From Cuscuta epithymum (lineage: Eukaryota; Streptophyta; Magnoliopsida; Solanales; Convolvulaceae): 64,000 bases of DNA. The notes beneath the pieces were generated by a model, which saw nothing but the letters and a program-made list of their open reading frames with translations, was not told the DNA's origin and did not search any database. Both the position numbers and the translations under genes were made by a program. Location of the stretch: the NCBI GenBank assembly GCA_945859915.1, contig CAMAPF010000316.1:334884-398883 (forward strand), written 5' to 3'. Position 1 is the stretch's first letter. Each line of letters opens with the position of its first letter. Below, one piece after another: positions 32,880-43,401 of this stretch.

Positions 32880-33830
32880 TGAGGTTTGCTGCAATAGAAT
32901 CTGAGGAAACAAGTTGCCGGAGAAACCGCCTCTCTTTTTACACACTATATAGTGTAAGCCTGTCTTTTTATATTGTATTTACTGCCTCTGATCCATAGCT
33001 GCGCTGGTGGTTTCAGCTTTATGCTCTGTGGCTCCATGGGCTCACCAGCAGGTATATCTACTTTTTTTTTGTACAATCTCAGGAATTCTGTCATTTGCGT
33101 CTTCCCAAAGGATCTTTTCGAGGCCTATAGGAGGTGATTGTAGAATAGTTAGTCCCCTCGGAGCTGAGTGTGCCAAGTTAGCAAGAAAATCTGCACACCT
33201 GTTGCCAGCAGGTATATCTATGACAATATATAATGCTCAATATTCTTACTGCTTAAATATTACTGTAATTTTTATATTGAGTATGAAGTTAATTAATATT
33301 CCTCTTTACGATCAGACACTTCATCTTGAAGTGTCATCATTCATATTTTTTTTCATCAGTCCGTTTTTTTCATTCGACTGTTTTTTATTATCATTTTTCA
33401 TAAGGTACTCGTCCACTATTCACATGGTCAACTTAAATCATTTTTAATCTTTTACTTTATATATCAATTTTTTTTATCAATTTTATATTTTTTTTATCAT
33501 GCTTTTTAACGATTTTAGTGTAGTTTCTGAATATGTAAATTTTATTTATTAAAAATAATCAGAATGTTTTTTTCAAAAAAAATAATAATCAGAATGTTAA
33601 CAAAATTAAATTGTTTTATCACCCGTACTAATTAGTCTTCAATAACGAGTACTAATTAAAAAGAGTGGAGGATAATGTATCTGTTAGTGATATGACTGAG
33701 CAGATACATGCGAATGGCAGATGAATTAACAGATTTGATGTTCCGATATGATATATCTCATCATCATAATTTAGTCTTCAATTTTCTGCTTATATGATTG
33801 ACCATGGAATTGTTTGTAAATGACTAGATA
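32880..33830 (+). ncRNA. Conserved noncoding block downstream of NGATHA gene B
   Basis: Counterpart of 10240-10830. About 32885-33055 keeps TATTGTATTTACTGCCTCTG, AGCTGCGCTGGTGGT and ATGGGCTCACCAGCAG/GTATAT. About 33690-33810 keeps GATACATGCGAATGGCAGAT and GAATTAACAGATTTG. The acceptor-like TTTGCAG of copy A is TTTGATG here. A LINE inserted exactly at the donor-like site (33061-33204). The nature of the block is unknown. Confidence 0.35.
33061..33204 (-). mobile_element. 5'-truncated LINE insertion with 16-bp target duplication
   Basis: The minus-strand translation of about 33204-33075 gives NRCADFLANLAHSAPRG, the C-terminal RNase H-like segment of plant L1 ORF2. The plus-strand T-run at 33062-33070 is its poly(A) tail. 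CCAGCAGGTATATCTA at 33045-33060 is repeated at 33205-33220. The duplicate locus in copy 1 (about 10420-10435, CTAGCAGGTATTTATT) is unoccupied. Confidence 0.85.
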
Positions 33831-34858
33831 TTCATGTGTCACAACTCACAATATTGTTCTCTTAGTATTTATATCAAATTTATACGTAGTAACATTCATG
33901 TTTAATTTTGAGACCTTAATGATTTTAATTTCTTATTCTATAAATATTACTGTGACACCACTAATTTAATTTCGATCGGCTCATTGAAAAAAGTACAGCT
34001 CTTATGATTTGGGAAAGTGGGATTAGCTTTGAATTTTTAGAAAACTGTGCAGGTCATGTCCTATTCTTCAATACGAGTATTTATCTTAGAGTAAAGCTAG
34101 ATGAATTTTTTACCGCTACATTTTTTGTTACATTCATTTATGGCATGCTTAAATCAACCCTTAATAATGATTGTTTGCCCGGTAGTTTGCAGTTTGCACA
34201 TTAAAATTTAGAACCGTAAAATATTTTACAAATTTAGAACCGTAAAATAGTTTACATGTAAAATAGAAATACACCGGTTGGTCATGTGTGTAATCTATTT
34301 TTGAATTACACGCAGACGCTTTACATTGTTTGTTGTCAAATAAGTTTACAGGTAAAATGTTCAGAGAATAGCTCATTCAACGTGCCAAAGAACTTTTGAT
34401 TACCGTGGAGCAACTAGATCATCATCTGCAAAGTGATTAATCACTACAAAATTGTAATTTCATTTGAAGCAACTAGAAAAGGATTAATCACTAAAAAATT
34501 ACTATTCTACTTAATCAAATACTAGAAATAATTCTTAGAAAGTCACTAAACATGACTTTTAAATTCAACTAAACATCAAATCTCAGAATATAATTCAAAC
34601 CTAAAGATACAATTTTCGAATATAATATACTACGTATATCTATTGTAGAAGCTAACCTGTTCTTTTTTTAAGTTAACCTGTTTCTTAATTTAGATGGAGA
34701 GCAGATTTTGTTTTCTTATATACTACGTACAAGGAGAAAAGAGAATTTTTGCTTTGCAGTCATAATGGAGTCTTCAAAATCACTTGCTTTGCTGTCTTCA
34801 GAGGAGAAGAGCAATTTTTTGCCGTAATATATACTTTGTATTGCTTTGCCGTCATAGG
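33831..34858. other. AT-rich spacer
   Basis: No gene seen. About 34200-34255 contains a short direct repeat (TTAGAACCGTAAAATA twice). About 34735-34855 has repeated GCTTTGC-GTCATA and GAGAAGAGCAATTTTT phrases. Confidence 0.4.
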
Positions 34859-35001
34859 AGTAATAGAGTAATTATACTTTAATTAGGTTTCCATATTTCT
34901 TATGTTTCCTAATGTACTCTGAACACCTCTTATTATATATATGACATCTAGGTCTACCACATTGGTAAGCCTCTCATTTATTCTCACATGGTATCGAGAG
35001 C
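34859..35001 (+). repeat. 5' LTR and primer-binding site of copia element 1
   Basis: A 130-bp LTR beginning (A)GTAATAGAGTAATTATACTT and ending TTATTCTCACA at 34988. Its start matches 41277-41300. Directly after it, TGGTATCGAGAGC (34989-35001) is one insertion away from TGGTATCAGAGC, the site complementary to plant initiator methionine tRNA. Confidence 0.8.
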
Positions 35002-35040
35002 TCTAGGTTTTTAGCCAATTACTAATTTTTTTCGGTTCGA

Positions 35041-36224
35041 TGGCCTCTCAAAATACTTCTGCAGCTGTCACCATGCCTATCGGCACCACCACTGATTCCA
35101 TTATGGTGACCGATTCTCCGAGTCCCAACGCGGTGGAAACCTCCACGGTTTTTTCCGACCAGCAGCGTGGCGCCATTGATCCACAATGAGCAGCCTTTTT
35201 CTTCGGTCCCTCACTCCGATTTTTCAGCCGCATGGATACCTCCAATATTTACATGGACTCCGACGAATCCCACCACCCACCCGTTGTCGTCCCACAATTC
35301 CGCCATACCTGAATTTAGCGTCACCGACAGTCAACGCTTCGCCGGGACCACTCTCTCTGGACATCTGGGTAGGCACTCGACCTCCTACTATAACGTTGCC
35401 CACGTTGTTTGCTACTCTTGCTCAAGGTATGGGTTTTGGTGCTTCTTCCATCACTACTATTGTCACCATCAAATTGTGTAAAGTTGAAGATTATTTACCC
35501 TGGCATACTCAGTTTGAGTCCTTTTTGGTCTCAAACGAGCTCTTGGGTATTCTTGATGGCTCCCCTTCCGGCACCACCTCTTTATTCATATGACTTGTAT
35601 CAAATCCAGAATATTAATCCCGAGTACTACCACTGGCTGAAACTGGACCAAACGGTTCGTTCATGGTTGTTCGCTACATTATCTAGGCATATTCTGATGG
35701 AGGTTCATTCTCAGAAAAATTCGACTGCTATATGGCAAAAATTAGAATCCCGATTTATGGCAGCCAGTTTGGCCAGATCAATGGAACTCAAACAAATGTT
35801 AACTCATACCAAGAAAAAGCCTAACCAAACCATGGATCAATACATGGGCGAAATTTGGACCATTGCTGAAAATTTAGCATCTATTAATTCCCCTGTTGCT
35901 AATCATGATCTCCCGCACTATGCTCTTATGAGATTGAGTCCGGGTTATGAGTCACTTGTTGGACCCCTTACTCTGTTTCCTGAAGGTCTTACGTTTGACA
36001 AACTTTGCACTAAACTTGTACATCAAGAGGCTCGGCTCCAATATCAACAAAAATTGGAATCCAGCATTGGTACACCGGCCTTTACAGCATCATCGTCGCA
36101 AGGGGGTCATATGGTTGCACCTTCATCAGGGGGACAACAGCCGCATCGAGGAGGCAGAACCGGTCGGGGTCGCGGTCAACAAGGTCGAGGTCGTGGTCGC
36201 GACAGATATCAGAACTACCAGTAG
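35041..36224 (+). pseudogene. gag of copia element 1
   Basis: Starts MASQNTSAAVTMPIGTTTDS at 35041 and breaks at 35187. It continues in other frames: WHTQFESFLVSNELLG near 35500, then about 35590-36224 with HWLKLDQTVRSWLFATLS, WQKLESRFMAASLARSMELK and NQTMDQYMGEIWTIAENLAS, the UBN2/gag domain of copia capsids. An Arg/Gly-rich tail ends at a stop at 36222. At least two frameshifts disable it. Confidence 0.8.
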
Positions 36225-37961
36225 CCGGGTCCGCCGCAGCAGTTCCCTAGCAACAGTTTCACGGGCAGCAGTCCTTTGGCGGGCAACATTCTTTCGGCGG
36301 GCAGGGAGCTTTTGGTGGCAATGGACAAAATTATAGGGGCTCTGGGAGAGGTCCTCATTCGCAGCATTCAACCGGAACACCGGGTACAACTCTATGTAAT
36401 TCGGTTCAGTCATGGTTTTATACTCCTGCTCTATCTACTTTTTGTACTCATTATGTGTCTGGCTGTCTGCAGGATTCCCCTCGGTTGAGAATAGTTTTGG
36501 TTCTGTTCCTCCTCCTATCGCCTGTCAAATATGTCATTCTCCAGGTCATTCTGATGTTGCCTGTCCATCCCGTTTCGCTCAACCTTCCACTCCTGCTTTG
36601 GCCGTCCCTACGGGAGAATCTGCTCCAGCTGTTTATTACCCCGACTCCGGTGCTTCTGCTCATATGACTGCTAATAAAGGTATTTTAGAAAATAAATCTA
36701 TTTATTCTGGACCACTAAAAGTGACGATTACAAACGGTTCTACTTTGCCAGTTATGACTATTGGTGATTTGCATTTAACTACTCTGCCTCGACCTCTTCA
36801 TTTAAAATCTGTTTATCACGTTCCTCATCTCAAATATAATTTATTATCTATTCAAAAATTATGTGCCGATAATAACTGTTTTGTTATCTTTGATCAAACT
36901 TCTGTTTGTGTAAAGGACAAAATATCGGGGAAGGTGCTTCTTCAAGCTTCCAGTAATTGCGGTGTCTACCCTATCTCTTTTCCATCCTCTTCACCAATTG
37001 CTTTTAGCTCTCATATTGCTCCTGGACCGATTTGGCATCGTCGTTTGGGACATTGTGGCAGCCGTATTTTAGATAGACTTAGAAAGTCCGGAAATATTCT
37101 TAGTACGTCTAGTTTTTCTCATGATTGTATTTATTTCTTGTCGTTTAGGAAAATCACATCGGTTACCTTTTCATGAAATGTGGCATAGGTCTACTACTCC
37201 TTTATATTTAATTCATTCTGATGTTTGGCAATCTCCTGTTATTTCTCCGAATGGTTTTAAATATTATGTTCTTTTTATTGATGACTTTTCTCGTTTTACC
37301 TGGCTTTACCCAATGCGTAATAAAAGTGAGGTTGTGAGGCATTTTCAAGCTTTTAAACTAATGGTTGAAAATCTGCTTGACTCTAAAATTAAAAATTTTC
37401 TAAGTGATGGAGGGGGTGAGTTTGATAATTATGGTATGCGGAAAATTTTTCTGAAAAATGGCATATTATTTCGCAAATCATGCATGTCCCGACACCCCTG
37501 AACAAAATGGGGTTGCCGAACGTAAACATAGACATCTACTTGAATTAACCCGCACTATGCTTTTTGAGGCTAAGCTGCCGACTACTTTTTGGGTAGATGT
37601 CATGTTTACAGCTACCTATATTATTAATCGTCTCCCTACTCCCAATTTAAATGGTGCTACTCCTTTTGAAAAAATTATTTCATCATCCTCCTGACTTCTC
37701 TTTTATGCGCATATTTGGGTGTGCTCGTTTTCCAAACTTTAATGCCACCTCTTCAAATAAATTATCTCCTAGTTCCACTTTATGTGTATTTTTGGGATAT
37801 GCTCCTGAATATAAAGGTTACCGGTGTCTTGATCCTATTTCTGGCAAGATTTACATCAATAGGAATGTTCGTTTTCATGAAGATTATTTTCCATATTCCG
37901 ACGTAATATCTCTTTCAGAAAAACCGGTCTTGCCACAATTGTCCTCGATCAACACGGTTCA
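36225..37961 (+). pseudogene. Zinc knuckle, protease and integrase of copia element 1
   Basis: CQICHSPGHSDVAC (about 36514-36555) is a CCHC knuckle. YYPDSGASAHMT (about 36637) carries the aspartic protease motif with DSGAS. WHRRLGHCGS (about 37033) is the pre-integrase motif. HSDVW, LSDGGGEF and NGVAERKHRH supply the integrase D,D,E residues across a frameshift near 37480-37500. GYKGYRCLDP follows. The frame changes near 37140, 37490 and 37680, so the product is not translatable. The region ends where the solo LTR enters. Confidence 0.85.
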
Positions 37962-39330
37962 TGATTTGTGTGTAATTTCCGGTTGTATTTGTACGTTTTT
38001 AATTAGTTTTGTGATTCGCTAGTTTGGAAATTACACACTTTTGGTGTAATGTTTTGTTTCTTTTAAATTGGTGTAAATTGTTTAGATTAGGATTTTTCTG
38101 AGCATAGGACATGTTGAAAGCCTCAAGGGATCAAGAAGTGGATCCCAAAAGACCAAAGAATGTGCAAAGGGACAAGATCAAAAAAGGATTTGAAAAATAG
38201 TTCATATACCCGGTTGGGTATATGCAATACCCGATCGGGTATTGATCCGATTTCAGTGTCAAAATCAAATCTGGGAAAACAAATTAAATGATCGTGGGAA
38301 AATAATATTTGAAGATCCGGTCGCATACCCGATCGGGTAAACCGACACACCCGATCGGGTATGAGTGATGTTTTTCACATTCTCGGAAGCTGCTGAGTAC
38401 CCGATCGGGTACCCTAAACACCCGATCGGGTATATGATCCTGTCACCTTCATTTCCCTATAAATACACCCTTTTTCCTTCACATTAGATCATCCCTTCTT
38501 CCATATACTTAAGCTCAGTTTAGAATAGTTATTTCTTATATTTTTATAGCATGTTTAGTCTCCAAATGAGGAGCTAAACTTTCATTTCTTGGTTTTGCTC
38601 TTGAAGCTTGTTGATTATTAAATTTGTGTGTTATTTTCTTAACTTCTTCTCTTGATTATTAATTCTTCCCTTAATCTCATTCTATATTAATGTTGGAGGG
38701 TTGCTAAGTGACGATTAGTTAACGTTCCGACATTAATTATTACTAGAAACGATCAACGAACCGATGGTTAATCGTTGATGGTTTCACAAGTAACTTTGGT
38801 TTATTAATGCATGGTCGTGGTTGATAAATTTAAGAGGGATTAATTTTGTTGGTTAAACCGAAACCATTGTGTTGAGGTTATCAATCTCAATTGATTTCAT
38901 CAAGGAGTTAAAGAGATTAAATGCTACTATTATATCGGTATACAGCGTTGTTCTATATTTGATTAATAGTAAGGGTTATTAATGAACGGTCGTTGTTAAT
39001 AATTATTACCCTCGATGAATTGGAGATACTCCTCAATTGAGTATTCGAGATGGGATAAGTTATAGATATAACAATGATCGACTAAAATATATCAACAAGT
39101 GGAAAGTAGCAAGACCAAGTCCCTTTTATTCTTGAATTTAATCTCATATAAGTCGTTCATCTTCGTGTTTAAATTAATTATATCACTCAATCAACCCCCC
39201 CCCCTTTATTCACTAGTTTCATAAAAAGAGAATTATTCCTTTCCATGTGGATACGAACTCTACTTCACTATACTACGTATTAGTGCTAGTATCGAATTTA
39301 TTTTGACGCACCGTGACAAAGAGCTCGTCA
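37962..39330 (+). mobile_element. Solo LTR of an Athila-like gypsy element inserted in copia element 1
   Basis: 1369 bp, homologous to the LTRs at 57863-59220 and 60301-62003. It starts TGATTTGTGTGTAATTTCC and ends CTCGTCA. Flanks are GTTCA (37957-37961) and GTTCG (39331-39335), a 5-bp target duplication with one change. Three pairs of 14-bp palindromes lie at 38207/38228, 38326/38348 and 38398/38419, then TATAAATACA at 38458. The U5 end has CCATGTGGATACGAAC, a known motif of this LTR type. No internal sequence remains, consistent with LTR-LTR recombination. Confidence 0.85.
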
Positions 39331-39335
39331 GTTCG

Positions 39336-41280
39336 TCTTCATGCAAGCAACCCATCATCCATTATTCCTTCTTCCCCACCTACTGCTAACTCCCTGCGCT
39401 TCCTCTTCAGACGCAGCAGCCGCCCCAGGTTGTTTCCCCTCACCAGCCAGCTTCACCACACACACCGCCCACTTCCGTCTCTCCCTACTCCAGCCCGCCA
39501 ACTATCCGATCAGCCAGCACCCCAAACCAGACTACTACCTCCACACCCAGTACGCCAACAACCACAACATCACCTAACCAATCCACTACCTTGACCGATT
39601 TGCCCTCTCCTACACCGCCATCTTCTCCACCCGGTTCTTCCCCGGTAAATTGTCATCCCATGCAAACACGAGCTAAATCTGGAATTTTTAAGCCCAAAAC
39701 TATTTTTAATCTTAAAGCAGATATTGCGGCATGTGATCCTTCATGTTTTTCTATAGCTAATAAGGATGCTAAATGGCGAGGTGCTATGGCTGAAGAATTA
39801 AATGCACCTATTGATAATCATACTTAGGATTTGGTTCCGTTTAATCCTCATAAAAATGTGGTTGGGTTTAAATGGATTTATAAAACTAAATTTAATTCTG
39901 ACGGGTCAGTTGATCAGTATAAGGCGCGTCTGGTGGCACAAGGGTTTACTCAACAAGTTGGTGTAGATTTTTCTGAGACTTTTAGTCTTGTTGTTAAGCC
40001 CACTACTGTTCGTATAGTCTTATCTCTTGTTGTTTCTTTTCGGTGGGCTATTCGTTGGTTAGATGTTAAAAATGCCTTTTTACATGGGAATCTGACTGAA
40101 GAAGTTTATATGCGTCAGCCTCCTGGGTTCATTCATCCACAGTTTCCGCATCATGTTTGTCGTTTCAGGAAAGCTATTTATGGTCTCAAACAGGCTCCAA
40201 GAGCCTGGTTTTATCGCTGTAGTAGTTTTCTGTTGACACATGGTTTTGTATGCAGTAAGTCTGATAATTCTCTGTTCATTTATCGACATGGGTCCTTTGT
40301 TATTTATCTTCTTCTTTATGTTGATGATATTATTGTCACTGGTAATTCCCCATCCTTTATTTCCACATTTATTTCTTGTATGGGCTGCTGTTTTGCTATG
40401 AAGGACTTGGGGGATTTGCACTTTTCCTAGGTGTCCAGGCTGTTCGAGTACCTTCTGGTTTGTTCTTATCTCAGCAAAAATATGTATCTGATCTTCTCAC
40501 CAGGTTTCATCTTCACACTCTCAAGCCCATTCGTACCCCTCTTCCTACGCGAACTAAACTCTCTCACACTGATGGGGAGCTTCTTGCAGATCCTACTGAG
40601 TATAGAAGTATGGTAGGTGTCTTACAGTATTTGACCATGACTAGACCTGATATTACATTTGTTGTACACTTGGTTTCTCAGTTCATGCATGCGCCTCGTA
40701 CATCTCATCTTTTGGCTGTCAAGCGTATTTTCAGGTATTTGCAGGGAACTATTGGTCATGGTTTGTTACTCCAGCCGAGTACGGCCTCTCCCACTATACA
40801 GGCGTATTCAGATGCAGACTGGGCAGGGTGTCCTGATAGCAGTAGATCCACCTCAGGCTTTGCTATTTTTCTGGGGCCGAATTTAGTCTCTTGGAAGTCT
40901 AAAAAGCAGCCTACTGTTTCGCGCTCTTCCACAGAAGCTGAATATCGGGCCATTGCTTACACTGTTCAGGATACTCTACACATTCGTTCCATCTTGTTCG
41001 AGCCGGGGTATCCTATTCGCGGGCCAGTACAACTTTTGTGTGGCAATGTTTCTGCTTCTTATTTATCAATGAATCCTATTCAGCATGCTCGCAACAAACA
41101 CATCAGTATTGATTATCATTTTGTTCGTGAGAGAGTGTCTCATGGAGATATGTATGTTCGCTATGTTCCTACACAGTTTCAGCTTGCAGATATATTTACT
41201 AAATGTTTATCTCCACAGCTTTTTATATTTCTTAGGGACAATCTGCGCATTGTTTCCCCTGCACAGCTTGAGGGGGTGTA
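39336..41280 (+). pseudogene. RT and RNase H of copia element 1
   Basis: A Pro/Ser-rich linker (39336-39640) leads to CHPMQTRAKSGIFKPKTIFN. A TAG stop at 39825-39827 replaces the Trp codon of the NHTWDLVPF motif. RT then reads GFKWIYKTKFNSDGSVDQYK, RLVAQGFTQQVGVDFSETFS, LDVKNAFLHGNLTEEVYM, YGLKQAPRAW and LLLYVDDIIVTGN up to a frameshift at about 40428. RNase H continues in another frame (YSDADWAGCPDSSRSTSGFA, RSSTEAEYRAIAYTVQDT, KHISIDYHFVRERV) and ends QLEGV at 41278. Dead copy, but all motifs are readable. Confidence 0.9.
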
Positions 41281-41300
41281 ATAGAGTAATTATACTTTAA
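41277..41300 (+). repeat. Truncated 3' LTR of copia element 1
   Basis: TGTAATAGAGTAATTATACT after the polypurine AGGGGG matches the start of the 5' LTR, then diverges after about 24 bp, so the rest of the 3' LTR is deleted. A target duplication cannot be tested. Confidence 0.75.
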
Positions 41301-41686
41301 AAATGGTCTTAAATGATTTTCAAATTTAATGAGTTTTTGTTATAATGATCACTTAAGTGCGTTTAATTAGAGCACTTAATAATAATAATATAATAGTCTA
41401 TTTTAAAATTTACAAATGTTTTCACTTCTTTTAAAGACAATTCCTTACATATAATTAGCCGAAATTTGACATCATTGATCATAAAAGCCCAAGATGAGAC
41501 ATATAAATAAGATCTAATTAAGTCTTGTTTCTTCTATCTGGTCTGTTAATTTAAGGTGCATTATATAATTTGATTGAATCTGCTTAAGTCTAGTCGTGTT
41601 TAATATCGTTTGAATGGGGTAAGTCAAAATATCCATTCTCATGAACTAGCTAGCCAGCTAGGTATTGGTGGTGAATTGCACTCTAG
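41301..41686. other. AT-rich spacer
   Basis: No gene seen between the truncated LTR and the hAT element. The final CACTCTAG (41679-41686) is that element's target duplication. Confidence 0.5.
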
Positions 41687-41966
41687 TAGGGACGGATCCA
41701 GCATTTTGAGTCAAGGGGGTGAATTTTTTTTTGTTAGTGTAGAGGTGAATTTTTTTTGCTAGTGTAGCGGGGCGATTTTTTTTTCACAACTGTAGCGGAG
41801 CGAAATTTTTTCACCAAGGTAGAGCTCTGCGGCTTTTTTTTTTTTCTTCAAAAAATATCCATTAAAACATGCATGACGACATTAAATCACTTTAGACAAT
41901 GAAAAAATAACTTTGATTTTATAATTGAAGTGCTCTAGAAAAACGTATTGATACATTAAAGCTTAA

Positions 41967-42305
41967 GAATTAGCAAATTAAAGAAAAATTGTTTGAAAAT
42001 AAAAAAAGGATATATAAATTTTATCCAATTATTTGACTATGAAAACATTAAAAGGTGTACATCCATCAATACTTTTTAAATAACTTCTGGTATGTTTAAC
42101 CATGTGAATCTTATTGGAATATAGAATTGAATTTTGAATTGTTATTTTTGAATTAGCAAATTAAAGAAAAATTGTTTGAAAATAAAAAAAGGATATATAA
42201 ATTTTATCCAATTATTTGACTATGAAAACATTAAAAGGTGTACATCCATCAATACTTTTTAAATAACTTCTGGTATGTTTAACCATGTGAATCTTATTGG
42301 AATAT
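41967..42305. repeat. Identical 156-bp direct duplication
   Basis: 41967-42122 and 42150-42305 read identically (starting GAATTAGCAAATTAAAG, ending CTTATTGGAATAT), offset by 183 bp. AGAATTG follows the first copy at once and the second after about 10 bp. Identity implies a recent event. Confidence 0.9.
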
Positions 42306-42315
42306 TAATTAATAG

Positions 42316-42456
42316 AATTGCGAGGTTACCGTGCCTAGTGGGAGGTCTCGAGTTCGAATCCCGCTAGGCACACAAGGGTTTGAAACTCAATGGGCTGAGT
42401 TTCAGCCCTAATTACTCCAGGCTCCCCCCAGCCCCCCTCCCCCAGCCCCCCCCTGG

Positions 42457-42503
<47 letters not shown>
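42316..42503 (+). mobile_element. tRNA-derived SINE with 44-nt poly(A)
   Basis: GAGTTCGAATCC at 42350-42361 fits a Pol III box B, and CGAGGTTACCGTGCCTAGTG at about 42320-42339 is a plausible box A. The head can fold GTGCCTAGTGGGA with TCCCGCTAGGCAC. A Gly/Pro-poor, C-rich segment (42421-42453) and an uninterrupted A-run at 42460-42503 follow. No clear target duplication was found. The long pure A-run suggests a recent insertion. Confidence 0.7.
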
Positions 42504-42504
<1 letters not shown>

Positions 42505-43195
42505 AAAGGAGGATGTTCATGAGTCACGAGAAGTTTTCTTAATATTACAATAATATGTATGAGATTATTATTTTTATAATAATATTATAGTGCAGATTCT
42601 TATATATGGTGAATATTATATTTGAAGTAATGCTAAAATAAGTTAATGTTTTGTATATGCAATAAATTGTTCTTGGAAAGTAAGAAGTAAACCGCTTGTG
42701 TAATATATTTAATGTTAAGTGTCAACAAACATTTATATTTTGGATTCACTTTACATGATCCAAAAAAAAGTTTAACTAGTGTGTCTGATATTTAATTAAT
42801 ATCGTTTGATAGTTTACAAAATTGAGTACTAATTATCTAATAAAGATGATTAAACATTACAAGATTAGAATTTTTTATATAATAAGTATCTTAAGTCTTA
42901 AATAATGAGTTGTTCTGTTCTTTATTTGTTTAAGTTATGTAAATTATTTTCGATTTTCTTCATTTAATATCCAATTAATATTACATTATGTAAGGGTATA
43001 TATTAATTTTAAAAACTACCTTTCAAAAACAAATTAATTTTGAAAACTAAAAGTAAAGGGGGGTGAACACATATATTATGAAAATATTACATATATAATA
43101 GAAAATTTTGAAAGTCCAAGAGAGACGGTCCCCCCCCTCCCCCAAATCCATCCTTGCACTCTAGGCTAGAATATAATATGGAGTACTGTGATATA

Positions 43196-43399
43196 CTCCT
43201 TTCGTTCCGCTAATATTGTCTCATTTTACCTTTTCAGGAAATTCCAATAAAATTTTGACATACTAAACTTGATAAAGTTTTTGTGACTTTCAATCATTTT
43301 TACTTTATTCTTAGCTTATCAATTAATATCAACCACATAAATTCACTTTCATAAATTGTGTCACCTTCTTTCGTCGCAATATTAGTGGGACGGAGGTGG
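43196..43399. mobile_element. Stowaway MITE
   Basis: CTCCTTTCGTTCCGCTAATA and TATTAGTGGGACGGAGGTGG form inverted ends, flanked by TA at 43194-43195 and 43400-43401. 204 bp. Confidence 0.8.
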
Positions 43400-43401
43400 T
43401 A

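Larger units (their letters stand above)
34859..41300 (+). mobile_element. Ty1/copia element 1, decayed, interrupted by a solo LTR
   Basis: Order: 5' LTR (34859-34988), primer site (34989-35001), gag, zinc knuckle, protease, integrase, solo Athila-like LTR (37962-39330), RT and RNase H, polypurine GAGGGGGTG, and the first about 24 bp of a 3' LTR (41277-41300). Protease-integrase-RT order identifies Ty1/copia. It has many frameshifts and stops. It belongs to the same family as the element at 47950-51821. The short LTRs resemble the Ale/Retrofit group, but that is only a suggestion. Confidence 0.9.
41687..43156. mobile_element. Non-autonomous hAT element with internal duplication and SINE
   Basis: Ends TAGGGACGGATCCAGC and CCAAATCCATCCTTG are imperfect inverted repeats. 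CACTCTAG at 41679-41686 is repeated at 43157-43164. 1470 bp, no transposase. G-rich words (GTAGCGGGGCG, GTAGCGGAGCG) near the left end and C-rich words near the right end suit hAT subterminal repeats. A 156-bp tandem duplication and a SINE lie inside. Confidence 0.85.

Noticed and set aside
37962..39330. Possible independent noncoding gene inside copia element 1
   Set aside because: Homology to the two other LTRs, TG...CA ends and the near-perfect 5-bp duplication identify it as a solo LTR.
42316..42375. Possible functional tRNA gene
   Set aside because: Box B is good, but there is no full cloverleaf or anticodon arm, and a long A-tail follows; it is a SINE head.
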